From Deltaproteobacteria bacterium (GTDB taxonomy: Bacteria; Myxococcota_A; UBA9160; UBA4427): a stretch of 64,000 bases of DNA. The stretch lies in assembly GCA_002691205.1 (NCBI GenBank), contig NZHD01000086.1, positions 33,034-97,033 of the forward strand. Reading direction: 5' to 3'. Made by a program: the position numbers and the translations under genes. Numbering within the stretch: the first letter of the stretch is position 1; every line of letters starts with the position of its first letter. The notes under the pieces are model-generated. The model was not told the DNA's origin. It did not search any database and was given only the letters and a program-made list of their open reading frames with translations. Positions 9,043 through 16,198 of this stretch are shown in pieces.

Positions 9043-10380
9043 TTGCAAGCGGTCTTAGATCGCTATGGTTCGGAGATGGCCGAGATGGTACCTGACCTCC
9101 TCACTTTTATTGATCGTTCGCCGACTCCCTACCACGCGGTGGCCGAGGGCGTAGCTCGTCTTTCGGCAGCCGGTTTCGAGCCTGTCTCCGAGAGTGAATT
9201 GTGGGACTTTGGACCAGGCAAGTGCGGGTATGTGGTTCGGGGAGACGGAAGCCTGGCCGCTTTTCAAGTGGGCATGAATTCACCCGCGAGGGCTGGGTTC
9301 CGTATCCTGGGTGCCCATACCGATTCTCCTAACTTGCGTCTCAAGCCAGATCCGGATGTCTCTGCCCATGGATATCGACAAATGGCGGTGGAGCCCTACG
9401 GCGGTGTTCTTCTTCATACTTGGCTTGATCGAGATCTCTCTTTGGCGGGCCGGGTGGTGGCTCAGACTGCAGATGGAATCCAGACTTTTTTAATCGATTT
9501 TGCTCGGCCCCTGTTGCGGATACCGAATCTGGCCATTCATCTTTTCCGAGAGATTCGTGAGAAGGGCGTCAAACTGGATCCTCAAAAGCACATGGTGCCC
9601 GTTGTGGGTCTTGAGGAAACGCCTCCGATTCGTGATCTATTAGCGACTGAGCTCAGAGCGCAGGGCATCGCCAAAGTGAGCCCCAAGCAACTGCTCTCTT
9701 TTGACCTCATGTTGTACGACACCCAACCGAGTGGTGTCATCGGATCTCGCGGCGAGTTCATTTCGGCACCCCGCCTTGATAATTTAGCTTCCAGTCACGC
9801 GGTCTTGGCCTCTTTGATTCGCGCCCAGACACAAGCCCCGGCTCCGTTTACTCGGGTGGTGGTTTTATACGATCACGAGGAGGTGGGGAGTCGCAGCGCT
9901 CAAGGCGCGGCCGGGACTTTCTTGATCGATATGTTGGAACGCATTGCCTCTGGATATAAGGGGGGTGAGCCTCAGGCGATGGCAAGAGCAGCTTCTCAGT
10001 CCGAGATGATCTCGGTGGATATGGCGCACGCCGTTCATCCAAATTACGCGGATCGGCATGAGTCGGGTCATCATCCCATCGTGGGCCGGGGGCCCGTCAT
10101 CAAGGTCAATGCAAATCAAAGCTATGCCACCGATGCGGAGACAGCCGGCGCCTTTAGTGCCCTTTGTCGAAGCCAGAATGTAGAACCCCAGCATTTTGTG
10201 ACGCGGAGCGACTTGGCCTGCGGTTCCACTATCGGACCGATTACCGCGGCCCAGACCGGAATCCGAACCGTTGATGTGGGGAATCCCATGCTGGCTATGC
10301 ACTCGTGCCGGGAGATGGCTGGCTCGGAGGACGTTGCCCCAATGATCGATGTTCTGACGGCTTTCTTCGCCGGCCCCTAG
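9043..10380 (+). CDS. apeB: M18-family aspartyl/broad-specificity aminopeptidase
   Basis: A 445-residue cocatalytic zinc aminopeptidase that trims N-terminal residues from peptides in the cytoplasm. Metal ligands and active-site motifs of the M18 family are visible: GAHTDSPNLRLKP near 97-109, the double Glu in YDHEEVGS near 279-286, SVDMAHAVHPNY near 325-336 and MHSCREM near 421-427. The length is typical. The first in-frame start is a TTG at 9043 with a weak GGA upstream; the ATG at 9076 would shorten the protein by eleven residues and also fits. Peptide trimming is the expected step after proteasomal degradation, but the gene is 25 kb from the proteasome cluster and no link is shown. Confidence 0.92.
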   Translation: MQAVLDRYGSEMAEMVPDLLTFIDRSPTPYHAVAEGVARLSAAGFEPVSESELWDFGPGKCGYVVRGDGSLAAFQVGMNSPARAGFRILGAHTDSPNLRLKPDPDVSAHGYRQMAVEPYGGVLLHTWLDRDLSLAGRVVAQTADGIQTFLIDFARPLLRIPNLAIHLFREIREKGVKLDPQKHMVPVVGLEETPPIRDLLATELRAQGIAKVSPKQLLSFDLMLYDTQPSGVIGSRGEFISAPRLDNLASSHAVLASLIRAQTQAPAPFTRVVVLYDHEEVGSRSAQGAAGTFLIDMLERIASGYKGGEPQAMARAASQSEMISVDMAHAVHPNYADRHESGHHPIVGRGPVIKVNANQSYATDAETAGAFSALCRSQNVEPQHFVTRSDLACGSTIGPITAAQTGIRTVDVGNPMLAMHSCREMAGSEDVAPMIDVLTAFFAGP

Positions 10381-10387
10381 TCTTGGC

Positions 10388-10407
10388 GGCCTCTCGGCAG
10401 AGAGGCC
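10388..10407. terminator. Hairpin between convergent genes, possible bidirectional terminator
   Basis: GGCCTCTC at 10388-10395 and GAGAGGCC at 10400-10407 form a perfect 8-bp stem with a GGCA loop. It begins seven bases after the apeB stop codon and points toward the convergent acyl-CoA dehydrogenase. There is no clear T-run on either side, so termination strength is uncertain. Confidence 0.5.
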
Positions 10408-10457
10408 CCCGGCTCTGTTCCTGACGCTCTTGGCTCGGCCTAAAGGACTCGTGGACC

Positions 10458-12107
10458 TTAAGCGGTGAGGATGGCTCGGCCGATGACTTTGAGTTCAAGA
10501 ATCGGCTTCACGCCTTCAAAAATCGGCAGAACCGTTGCGTCCACGACGTACCGGCTGATGGGGTACTCCTCCGCGTAGCCCCAGCCACCGTGCATCAGTT
10601 GACCTTGTTGAGTTACATCGACCGCCACATCGCAGGCGAGGAGTTTGGACTGCGCTGCGATGGTTGAAGCGGATCGTTCATCCTCATCAAACGCTTTTGC
10701 GGCCGCGTAGGTAATCGCTCGAGCTCCGGCCAGTTTGGCCTCCATCTTTCCAAGTGTGTACTGGGTCAGTTGGAATTCAGAAATGGGTCGATCGAATTGC
10801 TCACGGTCCACCACGTACTTGGCGGTCTCCTCGAGGGCGGCTTGAGCCAAACCACAGGCTCGGCCTCCTGTCTGGAGTCGCCCGGCTGCGAATCCGGCCA
10901 TCTGAAGATAGAAACCTCGCCCCTCGCCCTCGGGACCTCCAACCAGGTTTTCCGCCGGAACGAAAAAGTTCTCAAATTGGAGAGTGTAAGAGTGCATCCC
11001 CCGATATCCCGGCGTGGCATCCGCTTTGCCTGAAAGCTTGCCCCCGCCTGGCTGAATTTCTTCAAAGGCATGTTCAGTGGAAGAGGCTTTAGGCACGATG
11101 AAGAGAGAGAGCCCTCGGGCACCGCTGGCCGGATCGGAGTCCGTGCGGGCGAGGAGGGCCAAAACGTTTGCTCTTCCTGCGAAGGTACACCAAGCTTTCG
11201 GGCCGTTGATGACCCAGCCCTCTTGGCCATCGACCACTGCCTTCTCAGCCTTGCATTTCGCACCCGCCACATTGCTGCCAATGCCGGGTTCAGTGACCGA
11301 GATGCCCACCATCACTTCACCGGACGCCAACTTGGGAAGCCACTCTTGTTTCTGCTCTTCCGTCCCTCCTCCCATCAGTGCCTTGGTCAGAATTTCGGGG
11401 CGCGTAATTAAGGAGCCCGCGGCGGCCAAAGAGGCTCTGGAAAGTTCCTCGGTCGTGAGGATCATCGCGAGATTTCCCATCTCAACGCCCCCGTATTCCT
11501 CGGGGACGGACAATCCGAAAAAGCCTAGGTCGGCCATACTGGTAATGAAGCTCTCTGGAACGAGCTCGTCGTTGCGATGGATGTGCTCGGCGTGAGGAGC
11601 GACTTCGTTGAGTGCAAACTCCCGAACCTGCCCGCGAACCTGCTCATGCATTTCATCCAGAGGGAATTCGTTGCTCCCCTGACGTTCAGCCACTTGGATG
11701 CCCACGTCTCGAAAAAGTGATTCGCTCGTCGTGCGGCGCAGGAGGCCGCGAATTTCGGCCGGAAAAGCGCTTTCCATGGCTTCGTCCCCGAGCCCAAGGT
11801 CGTCGATCACCTCAAAGAGCCGCCCGCGTAGGTCGGAGACCAGTTGTCCCATGGCGCCCACCGAGGTTAACTCCAAAGTGGCGTCGCTTCGCCCTTCGGC
11901 TCTGAGTTCGAGTACGGAGTTCAAAACTTCTCTGGCCGCGATCGCTTCGGTAGCCGCATACGCCAGTCTCTCGGTCACCACTTGATGATCGTCGATGAGT
12001 TTTCCGCCACCGGTCAGGGTTTGGCCCGCGGCGAGGGAGCGTTCGAGAAGGCCCTCGGCGGCTTCAAGCAGTGAAGTGGCATCATCAAGACTGGGGTGGG
12101 CGTTCAT
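10458..12107 (-). CDS. Acyl-CoA dehydrogenase family, probable (2S)-methylsuccinyl-CoA dehydrogenase
   Basis: A 549-residue FAD enzyme in two parts: an unusual helical N-terminal extension of about 150 residues, then a normal acyl-CoA dehydrogenase (N-helical domain, ISVTEPGIGSN strand motif near 267-277, C-terminal helical domain with GGWGYAEEYPISRY near 508-521). The base Glu typical of the short-chain/glutaryl group appears in PIFEG near 528-532. From memory, the long N-terminal extension and the GWGYAEEYP-IFEG arrangement resemble methylsuccinyl-CoA dehydrogenase of the ethylmalonyl-CoA pathway. The other pathway enzymes are not in the window, so the substrate remains an inference. Electrons would leave through ETF and the ETF-quinone oxidoreductase encoded at 19.2-20.9 kb. 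The gene is monocistronic. Confidence 0.7.
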   Translation of the reverse strand: MNAHPSLDDATSLLEAAEGLLERSLAAGQTLTGGGKLIDDHQVVTERLAYAATEAIAAREVLNSVLELRAEGRSDATLELTSVGAMGQLVSDLRGRLFEVIDDLGLGDEAMESAFPAEIRGLLRRTTSESLFRDVGIQVAERQGSNEFPLDEMHEQVRGQVREFALNEVAPHAEHIHRNDELVPESFITSMADLGFFGLSVPEEYGGVEMGNLAMILTTEELSRASLAAAGSLITRPEILTKALMGGGTEEQKQEWLPKLASGEVMVGISVTEPGIGSNVAGAKCKAEKAVVDGQEGWVINGPKAWCTFAGRANVLALLARTDSDPASGARGLSLFIVPKASSTEHAFEEIQPGGGKLSGKADATPGYRGMHSYTLQFENFFVPAENLVGGPEGEGRGFYLQMAGFAAGRLQTGGRACGLAQAALEETAKYVVDREQFDRPISEFQLTQYTLGKMEAKLAGARAITYAAAKAFDEDERSASTIAAQSKLLACDVAVDVTQQGQLMHGGWGYAEEYPISRYVVDATVLPIFEGVKPILELKVIGRAILTA

Positions 12108-12332
12108 TGGACTATTTCCTTCATTTCAGTTGATCGTGCTGGTTTCTCTGATGGATAGACTGCCCTGCTTTTCACATGAAGCGTCACGAGGCCCTTTAAA
12201 AATAGGGCTCCGGTCCCATTAGACCAGATCATTTTGTGAGGCCATCAAATCAAAATGAGAGCAGGCGGGCTTAAAATGGTCTCTAAGAGTAGCGCAAGGA
12301 AGTAAAATGCCCGTTTTCAGGAAGCATTTCCA

Positions 12333-13109
12333 CTATTTTGAAGCATCGAAGAGCTCTGCGATCTGCTCCACAAGTGCCGGGCTTCCGAAAATCAGATCCA
12401 GTTTCCCTCGAGCGCCCTTGCGGGTCACACAGGCGCCTCCGGCTTCGACGGCCAGGAGCTGGGTGGCGGCGGCATCCCAGGGGCTTAGGTCGCAGTCCAC
12501 CATGGCATCGAGGGCTCCGTTTAAGACCATGGCATGTCCGAAAGCGTCGGTGTAGCCGCGAACGAGGGGAACGGTGTTGAGGAGTTGGTTCAGGACTGGG
12601 CGCCGGCCAGCCCATTCAAAACAGATGGGGTCGCCCACGGAGATCAGGGCGCGGTCCAGGCGTTCCGCTTGGGAGGTTTGGACAGGCTGCCCGTTGCGCG
12701 TGCAGCCCCCCCCTTGCCATCCCACGTAGCGTTCGTCGAGCGCGGGGAGATCAATCACCCCAACGCTTGGGGCGGACTGTTCCATGAGGGCGATGAGTGT
12801 TCCAAAGAGCGGCAGGCCCCGCGAGAATGAAATAGTGCCGTCAATGGGGTCGATGATCCATTGGGGCAGCCCATCTCTTGCTCCTTCTTCTTCACCATAC
12901 TCTTCCCCGAGCACGCCGAAATCTGGATATGCCTGCCCGAGTACTTCGCGAATGGCGCGTTCGGCTGCGCGGTCAGCCTCGGTGACAGGAGTTCCATCGG
13001 CTTTAAACTCTACAGCCACGTCTCTAAAACGGGGCAGAATCTCAGCACGGGCTCGATCACAGGCGCGTATTGCGGCCTGCGCTGCCTTTTCTCGCTCTTC
13101 GATATTCAT
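12333..13109 (-). CDS. Inositol-monophosphatase family phosphatase, possibly histidinol-phosphatase
   Basis: A 258-residue Mg-dependent phosphatase of the IMPase/FBPase superfamily. The metal-site motifs are visible: GEEYGEEEG near 68-76, the core IDPIDGT near 86-92, and the C-terminal LSPWDAAA near 208-215. RGYTDAFGH near 184-192 and VDCDLSPWD are most like the HisN branch, which dephosphorylates histidinol phosphate, but SuhB-type or CysQ-type activity cannot be excluded. No histidine-biosynthesis gene is adjacent. It starts opposite the alpha/beta hydrolase gene, with about 110 nt between the two starts. Confidence 0.8.
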   Translation of the reverse strand: MNIEEREKAAQAAIRACDRARAEILPRFRDVAVEFKADGTPVTEADRAAERAIREVLGQAYPDFGVLGEEYGEEEGARDGLPQWIIDPIDGTISFSRGLPLFGTLIALMEQSAPSVGVIDLPALDERYVGWQGGGCTRNGQPVQTSQAERLDRALISVGDPICFEWAGRRPVLNQLLNTVPLVRGYTDAFGHAMVLNGALDAMVDCDLSPWDAAATQLLAVEAGGACVTRKGARGKLDLIFGSPALVEQIAELFDASK

Positions 13110-13217
13110 GTCGGCAAGGTATCATCCCCGGTGCAAGACGCTTGCAGGGTGGACCGGTGTTTTTGGAGATCTTGTTTTTTTTTGATGGTTTTTCGCGGCG
13201 TCTATGGAGTTTTGCCT

Positions 13218-14018
13218 ATGAATGTTTTTAGCCAGCTCGCAGGTTCGGGCCCAGAGGTTGTGCTCGCGCATGGATTTGCCGGAAGCGCGCGCAACTTTAG
13301 GGGGCTGATTCGAGCTCTGAGCCCCGATTTTCGAGTCTTGACGTACGATGCGCGAGGTCACGCGCGAAGTCCTGCACCCCACGACCCTCAGGCCTATTCG
13401 ATGGACCTTTTGGTGTCAGACCTTTTGGGCTTACTCGACGGGGAAGGGATGACCTCGCCTGTCGTCCTAGGAGGCCTTTCGATGGGGGCAGCGACCGCCC
13501 TTCAGTTTGCTCGTATGTATCCCAGCAGGGTGAGAGCTCTCGTTTTGATCTCTTACCCCCTGGGTACTGGAGGCTCCACAGGGCTCTCTGGTCAAGCCTT
13601 GGAGTTTGCTCAGGCGATTGAGGACGTGGGTGTTGAGGCCGCCGGTGAAAAATTTGTTTGGGGGCCGGGTTCAGGCACGTCGCGTGAAATGGGAAAGCAG
13701 GTTCGAGCGGGTTTCCTTGAACACTCCGCTCAGGGCCTGGCGGGTATTCTGAGGGGGGTCATTTCGAAATGGCCCGCTCCCATGGAATTGGGGAGCGAAT
13801 TAGAGGAGATTCCCGTTTTTGTGATCTCTGGGGAGATGGATCCTGACTCTCGTCGAGCCAGCGAATTGCTAGTGGGTCAGAATCATCACATCCAGACCAA
13901 AGTGATCCCTGGGGCCGGTCATGTCGTGAATTTGTCTCAGCCGGTCTCCTTTAACTCCGCTTTTATCGATTTCTTGCATCGCCTGCCCGATGCGGGAGAA
14001 GTACTGTCTGGTCTATGA
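13218..14018 (+). CDS. Alpha/beta-fold hydrolase
   Basis: A 266-residue serine hydrolase: oxyanion-loop HGFAGSARNF near residue 18, nucleophile elbow GGLSMGAA near 86-93 with Ser at the centre, acidic residue in GEMDPDS near 211-217, and a His in PGAGHVVNL near 236-244. The fold is common to esterases, haloperoxidases and C-C hydrolases; the substrate cannot be assigned. The frame is open much further upstream, but the first Met preceded by a ribosome site (GGAG at 13206-13209) is ATG 13218 and the hydrolase fold starts there. Its stop overlaps the next start (ATGA), so it heads a translationally coupled three-gene operon with the DUF971 protein and npdG. Confidence 0.82.
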   Translation: MNVFSQLAGSGPEVVLAHGFAGSARNFRGLIRALSPDFRVLTYDARGHARSPAPHDPQAYSMDLLVSDLLGLLDGEGMTSPVVLGGLSMGAATALQFARMYPSRVRALVLISYPLGTGGSTGLSGQALEFAQAIEDVGVEAAGEKFVWGPGSGTSREMGKQVRAGFLEHSAQGLAGILRGVISKWPAPMELGSELEEIPVFVISGEMDPDSRRASELLVGQNHHIQTKVIPGAGHVVNLSQPVSFNSAFIDFLHRLPDAGEVLSGL

Positions 14019-14341
14019 CAGATGATGATCGAACTCGCCCCGTCGATATTACTCAAGCGGGACCTCTGGAACTTAAAATTGCCTGGGGAGACGGAGAGCA
14101 GACGACCTTTGCGGTTCGAAACCTCCGGCTCGCGTGTAGCTGCGCTGTCTGTGTTGATGAGTGGACGGGCGAGTACAAACTAGATCCTTCGAAGGTGCCC
14201 GAGGACGTTCGCCCGGTTCGCGTCCGCACGGTGGGGCGGTATGCGCTGAACGTCGTTTGGAGCGATGGCCATGAGAGTGGCATCTACCCTTTTGAACGGC
14301 TGCGGAAGTTAGGCGACAGCATGTCGGGCGGAGTGAGCTAA
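14015..14341 (+). CDS. DUF971 protein (gamma-butyrobetaine hydroxylase-like N-terminal domain)
   Basis: This 108-residue protein carries the DUF971 core LRLACSCAVCVDEWTG (about residues 38-53), three Cys that may bind zinc, followed by VRPVRVRTVGRYALNVVWSDGHESGIYPFERLR, here cited only by its ends (VRPVR near 66 and YPFERL near 90). In bacteria such stand-alone domains often sit beside Mrp/ApbC iron-sulfur carrier genes or within them, so a role linked to iron-sulfur assembly is suspected but not proven. It overlaps the hydrolase stop by 4 nt and is followed 10 nt later by npdG. Its partner Mrp is not present nearby. Confidence 0.85.
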   Translation: MTDDDRTRPVDITQAGPLELKIAWGDGEQTTFAVRNLRLACSCAVCVDEWTGEYKLDPSKVPEDVRPVRVRTVGRYALNVVWSDGHESGIYPFERLRKLGDSMSGGVS

Positions 14342-14351
14342 GGTCACAGCC

Positions 14352-15038
14352 ATGACTGATCAAAACAGCGACGCCATCGCGATTCTCGGTGGCACAGGAG
14401 ACCAAGGATTAGGGCTGGCGCTTCGTTTCGCGCAAGCGGGGCGTTCGGTGGTCATTGGTTCACGTAAAGAGGAACGGGCTCTGGCAGCGGCCGAGGAGGT
14501 CCGAAACGCGGTCCCAAATGCTCAGGTCACCGGTCACGGTAATGAGGAGGCGACGCGCCTTGCTCCGATCGTGATTATATCGGTGCCTTTTGAACACACT
14601 GCAGGGACCGTTAAAGCGATTCGAGACTCTCTGTCTGAAGGTCAAATTCTGGTTTCCATGGCTGTTCCTCTCGCTACAGCGGTGGGGGACGGTGCCGCCC
14701 GAACTGTGGGGATTTGGCAAGGGTCGGCCGCCGAGATGGTCGACTCGTTGGCCCCTAAAGGGGTTCACGTTGTGTCCGCTTTTCAGAATGTGTCGGCTCA
14801 CAGGCTTCGTGCCCTTGGCGAATCGGTTGAATGTGACGTCGTCGTCTCTGGCCCCAAAGCGGCCCGAGAAAAGGTGATGGAGCTATGTCCCCTAGTGGAT
14901 GGCCTGCGGGCTGTGAACGGTGGGCCTTTGTCGAACGCTCGAACGGTCGAGATGATCACGGCGCTTCTCATCGGAATGAACATTCGGTACAAGCAACCAG
15001 ACGGTATGGGGATCCGGTTTACCGGCTTGCCCGACTAG
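14352..15038 (+). CDS. npdG: F420H2:NADP+ oxidoreductase (NADPH-dependent F420 reductase)
   Basis: A 228-residue Rossmann protein with the family signature ILGGTGDQGLGLALRFA near residues 11-27, the NADP-phosphate-binding IGSRKEER near 36-43, SVPFEHTAGTV near 76-86 and a helical C-terminus. These match archaeal and actinobacterial NpdG, which shuttles hydride between NADPH and the deazaflavin F420. Its presence implies that the cell makes or uses F420, although no cofG/cofH or fbi genes lie in this window. It ends the hydrolase-DUF971-npdG operon. A more distant NADP-binding 'DinB-like/Npd' family protein without F420 use is possible, since the branch is old. Confidence 0.82.
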   Translation: MTDQNSDAIAILGGTGDQGLGLALRFAQAGRSVVIGSRKEERALAAAEEVRNAVPNAQVTGHGNEEATRLAPIVIISVPFEHTAGTVKAIRDSLSEGQILVSMAVPLATAVGDGAARTVGIWQGSAAEMVDSLAPKGVHVVSAFQNVSAHRLRALGESVECDVVVSGPKAAREKVMELCPLVDGLRAVNGGPLSNARTVEMITALLIGMNIRYKQPDGMGIRFTGLPD

Positions 15039-15711
15039 CTCCTCACGAACCTCTGTCGCACTCGAGTTTGGCCCGAAGCTCAGCTGAGCTCCATGGGACA
15101 CGCTTGTCGCCCCGCGGGCCTTAGGGTTTGGTTCTTCTCTGTCTTGAAAACCGGTCTGGCCACAATAGGTTGTGGTTGTCTTTCCATGAAACCCCAATAT
15201 TTTGTGTTTTTCGGGTTGACTTGCGAGGCCTCCCAAAGCATCTTGCTTGAACGGGGATGTGATGTTCCTCCTGTAGCCTGGGGGGGTCGCAACTTGGCGG
15301 TTGCGGGGAGGGACAAGAGCCTTAGACCGGGGTCATGCTCGTCGTTTGTCATCTCCTGAAGGGCAAACGAGGAGTCAGCCTGGCTCGGGTTCGGGGGCGT
15401 CGGGGGTACCGGCGCTCCCCTCATCTGCTCGCAGGGGGAACCAACAAAACAAAAAGGCCGCAGTCAAAAATGAGCTTCTGTGGTCTTAAAGGCACAAGTG
15501 GTTTCTCAAATTTCTAGATAGATGCACGTCTCGGTACGCGCCCACGTCCCGAAGTTGGAAGACAGCACTGTGAACAACGAACACTCGACACCAAAGTAAA
15601 AGAATAAGTTGATCAAGATCGAAACAGAGAAACAACGGCAGAGAAAAAATAAATCAAATTCAAATGCGGCATGTCGCCGGAAGGCAGCGAGCAGCACCTA
15701 ACTCAAAAGAC
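15039..15711. other. Non-coding stretch between npdG and the riboswitch
   Basis: I see no convincing protein gene here: the short frames have no ribosome site and no recognisable motif. The notable element is a G-rich, highly self-complementary segment at about 15250-15440, listed separately. The part at 15441-15711 is A-rich and shows no clear structure; a promoter for the riboswitch and nrdJ should lie in it, but no good -35/-10 pair stood out. Confidence 0.6.
15250..15440 (+). ncRNA. Candidate structured non-coding RNA (6S-like motifs; class unproven)
   Basis: About 190 nt, within the usual 6S RNA size. A possible promoter precedes it: TTGACT at 15216-15221, 17-nt spacer, weak CATCTT at 15239-15244. 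Visible hairpins are CGCAAC/GTTGCG around a TTGGCG loop near 15288-15305, GACC/GGTC near 15325-15334, and a 10-of-11-bp stem made of CTCGTCGTTTG and CAAACGAGGAG near 15338-15374. GAGCC near 15317 could close the last two by pairing with GGCTC near 15382. The order GCCTTA followed by a hairpin and CAGCCTG resembles the 3' half of enterobacterial 6S RNA. However, I could not build the long rod with a central bubble that defines 6S, so the class is left open. Confidence 0.3.
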
Positions 15712-15972
15712 GAGGTTGAACGCGCAGCGAAAAGGGAAGTTTTGGGAAGTTTGATCAAAGTCCCGCTTTCCATCGAAAGTCCAAGAAGAGCCAGAAACGA
15801 ACTCTGTTTGATTTTAGTGGCGCTTCATCGTGGTACTTGAAGGTGGCAAGGTTGGCTTGAAGAGCTTTGTATCCTGGATCGTTGACGCATCGTCCTTAGA
15901 CATTGAAAGATAAGAAAGATTTGAATCAGAAAGATTGATTAGCTGGGAATTGGGCCGGGAGATCCCGCCGAG
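15712..15972 (+). promoter_or_regulatory. Probable adenosylcobalamin riboswitch upstream of nrdJ
   Basis: Conserved blocks of the cobalamin riboswitch occur in the right order. GGTT at 15714-15717 is followed by AAAAGGGAA ending at 15738. Next come a degenerate GGTG/AATCC region and TCCCGC at 15761-15766. TTGAAGGTGGCAAGG near 15837-15851 resembles the GAAGGCGG block. A B12-box-like GCCGGGAGATCCCGCC lies at 15954-15969 and carries one extra T against the consensus. The segment between the last two blocks is about 100 nt, longer than usual. Location strongly supports it: the next gene is B12-dependent ribonucleotide reductase, a known target class. A T8 run at 16068-16075 could belong to an expression platform, but I could not draw a convincing terminator stem. 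Confidence 0.6.
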
Positions 15973-16198
15973 GGTCTGGACCCGAAACCCACTGAGAGGG
16001 CCCGAAAGCCTAAAAAAGAACACCTTTTGATTTAAGGCACTGAGAGAGTGAGTGGCTAAATTCAAAATTTTTTTTGGGAGCGGTGCCGAAAAAGTCTAAG
16101 GCGGGTGAAGAGAATCCAAAGAGGTTCGATAAGCTTGCAGATTCAAATCAAAATGCTCAAAGCTAAGCGGACTGCATGACAGCAATGGGGGGCGAACC

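Noticed and set aside
12861..13217. Upstream extension of the alpha/beta hydrolase frame, overlapping the phosphatase gene on the other strand.
   Set aside because: The hydrolase fold begins at the Met at 13218, which has a ribosome site; the extension is unrelated sequence antisense to a clear gene.
15039..15711. Several overlapping short frames between npdG and nrdJ.
   Set aside because: None has a ribosome site or plausible composition; the region shows RNA-like structure instead.
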